This document shows positions 5,193 through 5,716 of a DNA stretch of 5,716 nt, piece after piece. Position 1 is the first letter of the stretch; each line of letters starts with the position of its first letter. Position numbers and translations under genes: made by a program. Source of the DNA: Clostridia bacterium (GTDB lineage: Bacteria; Bacillota; Clostridia; Oscillospirales; CAG-272); NCBI GenBank assembly GCA_017452565.1, contig JAFTMF010000209.1:1-5716 (forward strand). Reading direction: 5' to 3'. The notes beneath the pieces were generated by a model. That model was not told the origin of the DNA, ran no database searches, and saw nothing but the letters and a program-made list of their open reading frames with translations.

Positions 5193-5716
5193 TTACTGCT
5201 CAGCGCCTTCTGCGGATGCGCCTTCCAGCTTGTTGATTTCCTCAACGATCTTCTCCAGACCCTGCTTCCACTTGGTCTGATTTCTCTTTACGTTATTGAA
5301 GCCGCCGGCGGTGATGTTGTTTCTCAGCCAGCCGCCCAGACCGCTCATTTCAGAGGAGAACTGCCATACGTACACGAAATCGGAGTATGCAGTCTGGTCC
5401 ATCAGGTCGATCATATCAGCGTCGTCGCCGCCACGGGAGTACTTTACCTTAACAGCAGCCTCAAAGTATACGGGACGAACGGTCTTACGGGATTCCATCT
5501 CCATTGCTTCCAGTACCAGAGCGGCGTTGGGAACCTGCTCGCAAGCGTTGTTGATACCGTAGAGAGATACGCCGTCATGGATGGAGGAGATGTAGTTCTC
5601 CTGATCAGCGGAGAGCTTGGGGTTAGGCAGGATGCCATAGTCGCTGACCATATCACGGAGGTACAGCTCAGCCTGATTCAGACGGCCGCCTGCAAATACT
5701 GCCTCTTCTTCAGCGA
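5193..5716 (-). CDS. Solute-binding-type lipoprotein paralogue, C-terminal part only (5' end outside window)
   Basis: An open frame of 173 full codons from the window edge to TAA at 5193. It aligns without gaps to the C-terminal third of the complete lipoprotein at 2860-4374: GRLNQAELYLRD, YGILPNPKLSADQ, NYISSIHDGV, DDADMIDLMD and SDFVYVWQFS are shared. By eye about 79 of 95 residues are identical from YGILPN through VWQF; the last 50 residues diverge and the tail is Ala/Glu-rich (EGASAEGAEQ). The in-frame ATG at 5651 is internal because homology continues upstream to the edge. The signal peptide and most of the ligand-binding part are not visible. It has its own terminator, so it belongs to a separate transcript from the downstream copy. 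Like its paralogue, it uses no TTA, CTA or TCA sense codon in the visible part. Confidence 0.87.
   Translation of the reverse strand, partial: AEEEAVFAGGRLNQAELYLRDMVSDYGILPNPKLSADQENYISSIHDGVSLYGINNACEQVPNAALVLEAMEMESRKTVRPVYFEAAVKVKYSRGGDDADMIDLMDQTAYSDFVYVWQFSSEMSGLGGWLRNNITAGGFNNVKRNQTKWKQGLEKIVEEINKLEGASAEGAEQ
5399..5426. repeat. 28-bp exact direct repeat shared with 3057-3084 (within the paralogous lipoproteins)
   Basis: The DNA encoding the DDADMIDLMD block is identical over 28 bases in both lipoprotein genes, the longest exact match I found by reading. It is part of a longer imperfect direct repeat (about 2.3 kb apart) covering the C-terminal coding thirds. It reflects gene duplication rather than a mobile element. 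Confidence 0.8.

Overview
The window looks like chromosomal DNA from a Gram-positive Clostridia-type bacterium (Firmicutes), possibly a gut Oscillospirales/Ruminococcaceae relative. The reasons are lipoproteins with a LAAC lipobox, strong AAAGGA/GGAG ribosome binding sites, near-perfect TTGACA/TATAAT promoters, compact intrinsic terminators with U-tracts, CCA-encoding tRNA genes, and GC-rich genes separated by very AT-rich spacers. The lineage is inferred from family resemblance and not proven. Every gene I can support lies on the minus strand, so transcription runs from high to low coordinates.

Layout in transcription order. (1) 5716-5193: the C-terminal third of a solute-binding-type lipoprotein, cut by the window edge and closed by a strong terminator at 5137-5166. 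(2) 5074-4374: a promoter with consensus -35 and -10 hexamers (5047-5074) drives a purine-type phosphoribosyltransferase (4452-5009). After a 77-bp gap comes a complete 504-residue solute-binding-type lipoprotein (2860-4374), followed by a terminator at 2794-2823. The two lipoproteins are close paralogues, so the phosphoribosyltransferase sits between direct repeats. (3) 2747-2355: a strong promoter with an AT-rich upstream element drives a tRNA cluster, Gly(TCC), Arg(TCT), His(GTG). It contains a hairpin between the Gly and Arg genes and ends in two tandem terminators (2355-2383 and 2302-2344). (4) 2218-1: a two-gene PTS unit of the glucose/glucosamine superfamily. A separate EIIA gene (1706-2218) is followed 10 bp later by an EIICB permease (1695 to beyond position 1) that lacks only its last few residues.

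The PTS pair forms one phosphorelay: EIIA His84, then EIIB Cys518, then sugar translocated by EIIC. General EI and HPr must be encoded elsewhere. The lipoproteins are probably the extracytoplasmic receptors of an ABC importer, but no permease or ATPase is in the window and the ligand is unknown. The phosphoribosyltransferase belongs to nucleobase salvage; its link to the lipoprotein is only shared transcription.

I see no mobile element, CRISPR array, phage or defence gene. The window is mostly ordinary housekeeping and nutrient-uptake DNA. The points most worth a second look are the paralogous lipoproteins flanking the phosphoribosyltransferase, their extreme codon bias, a three-cysteine insertion in EIIA apparently created by a codon duplication, and RNA hairpins inside the tRNA transcript.
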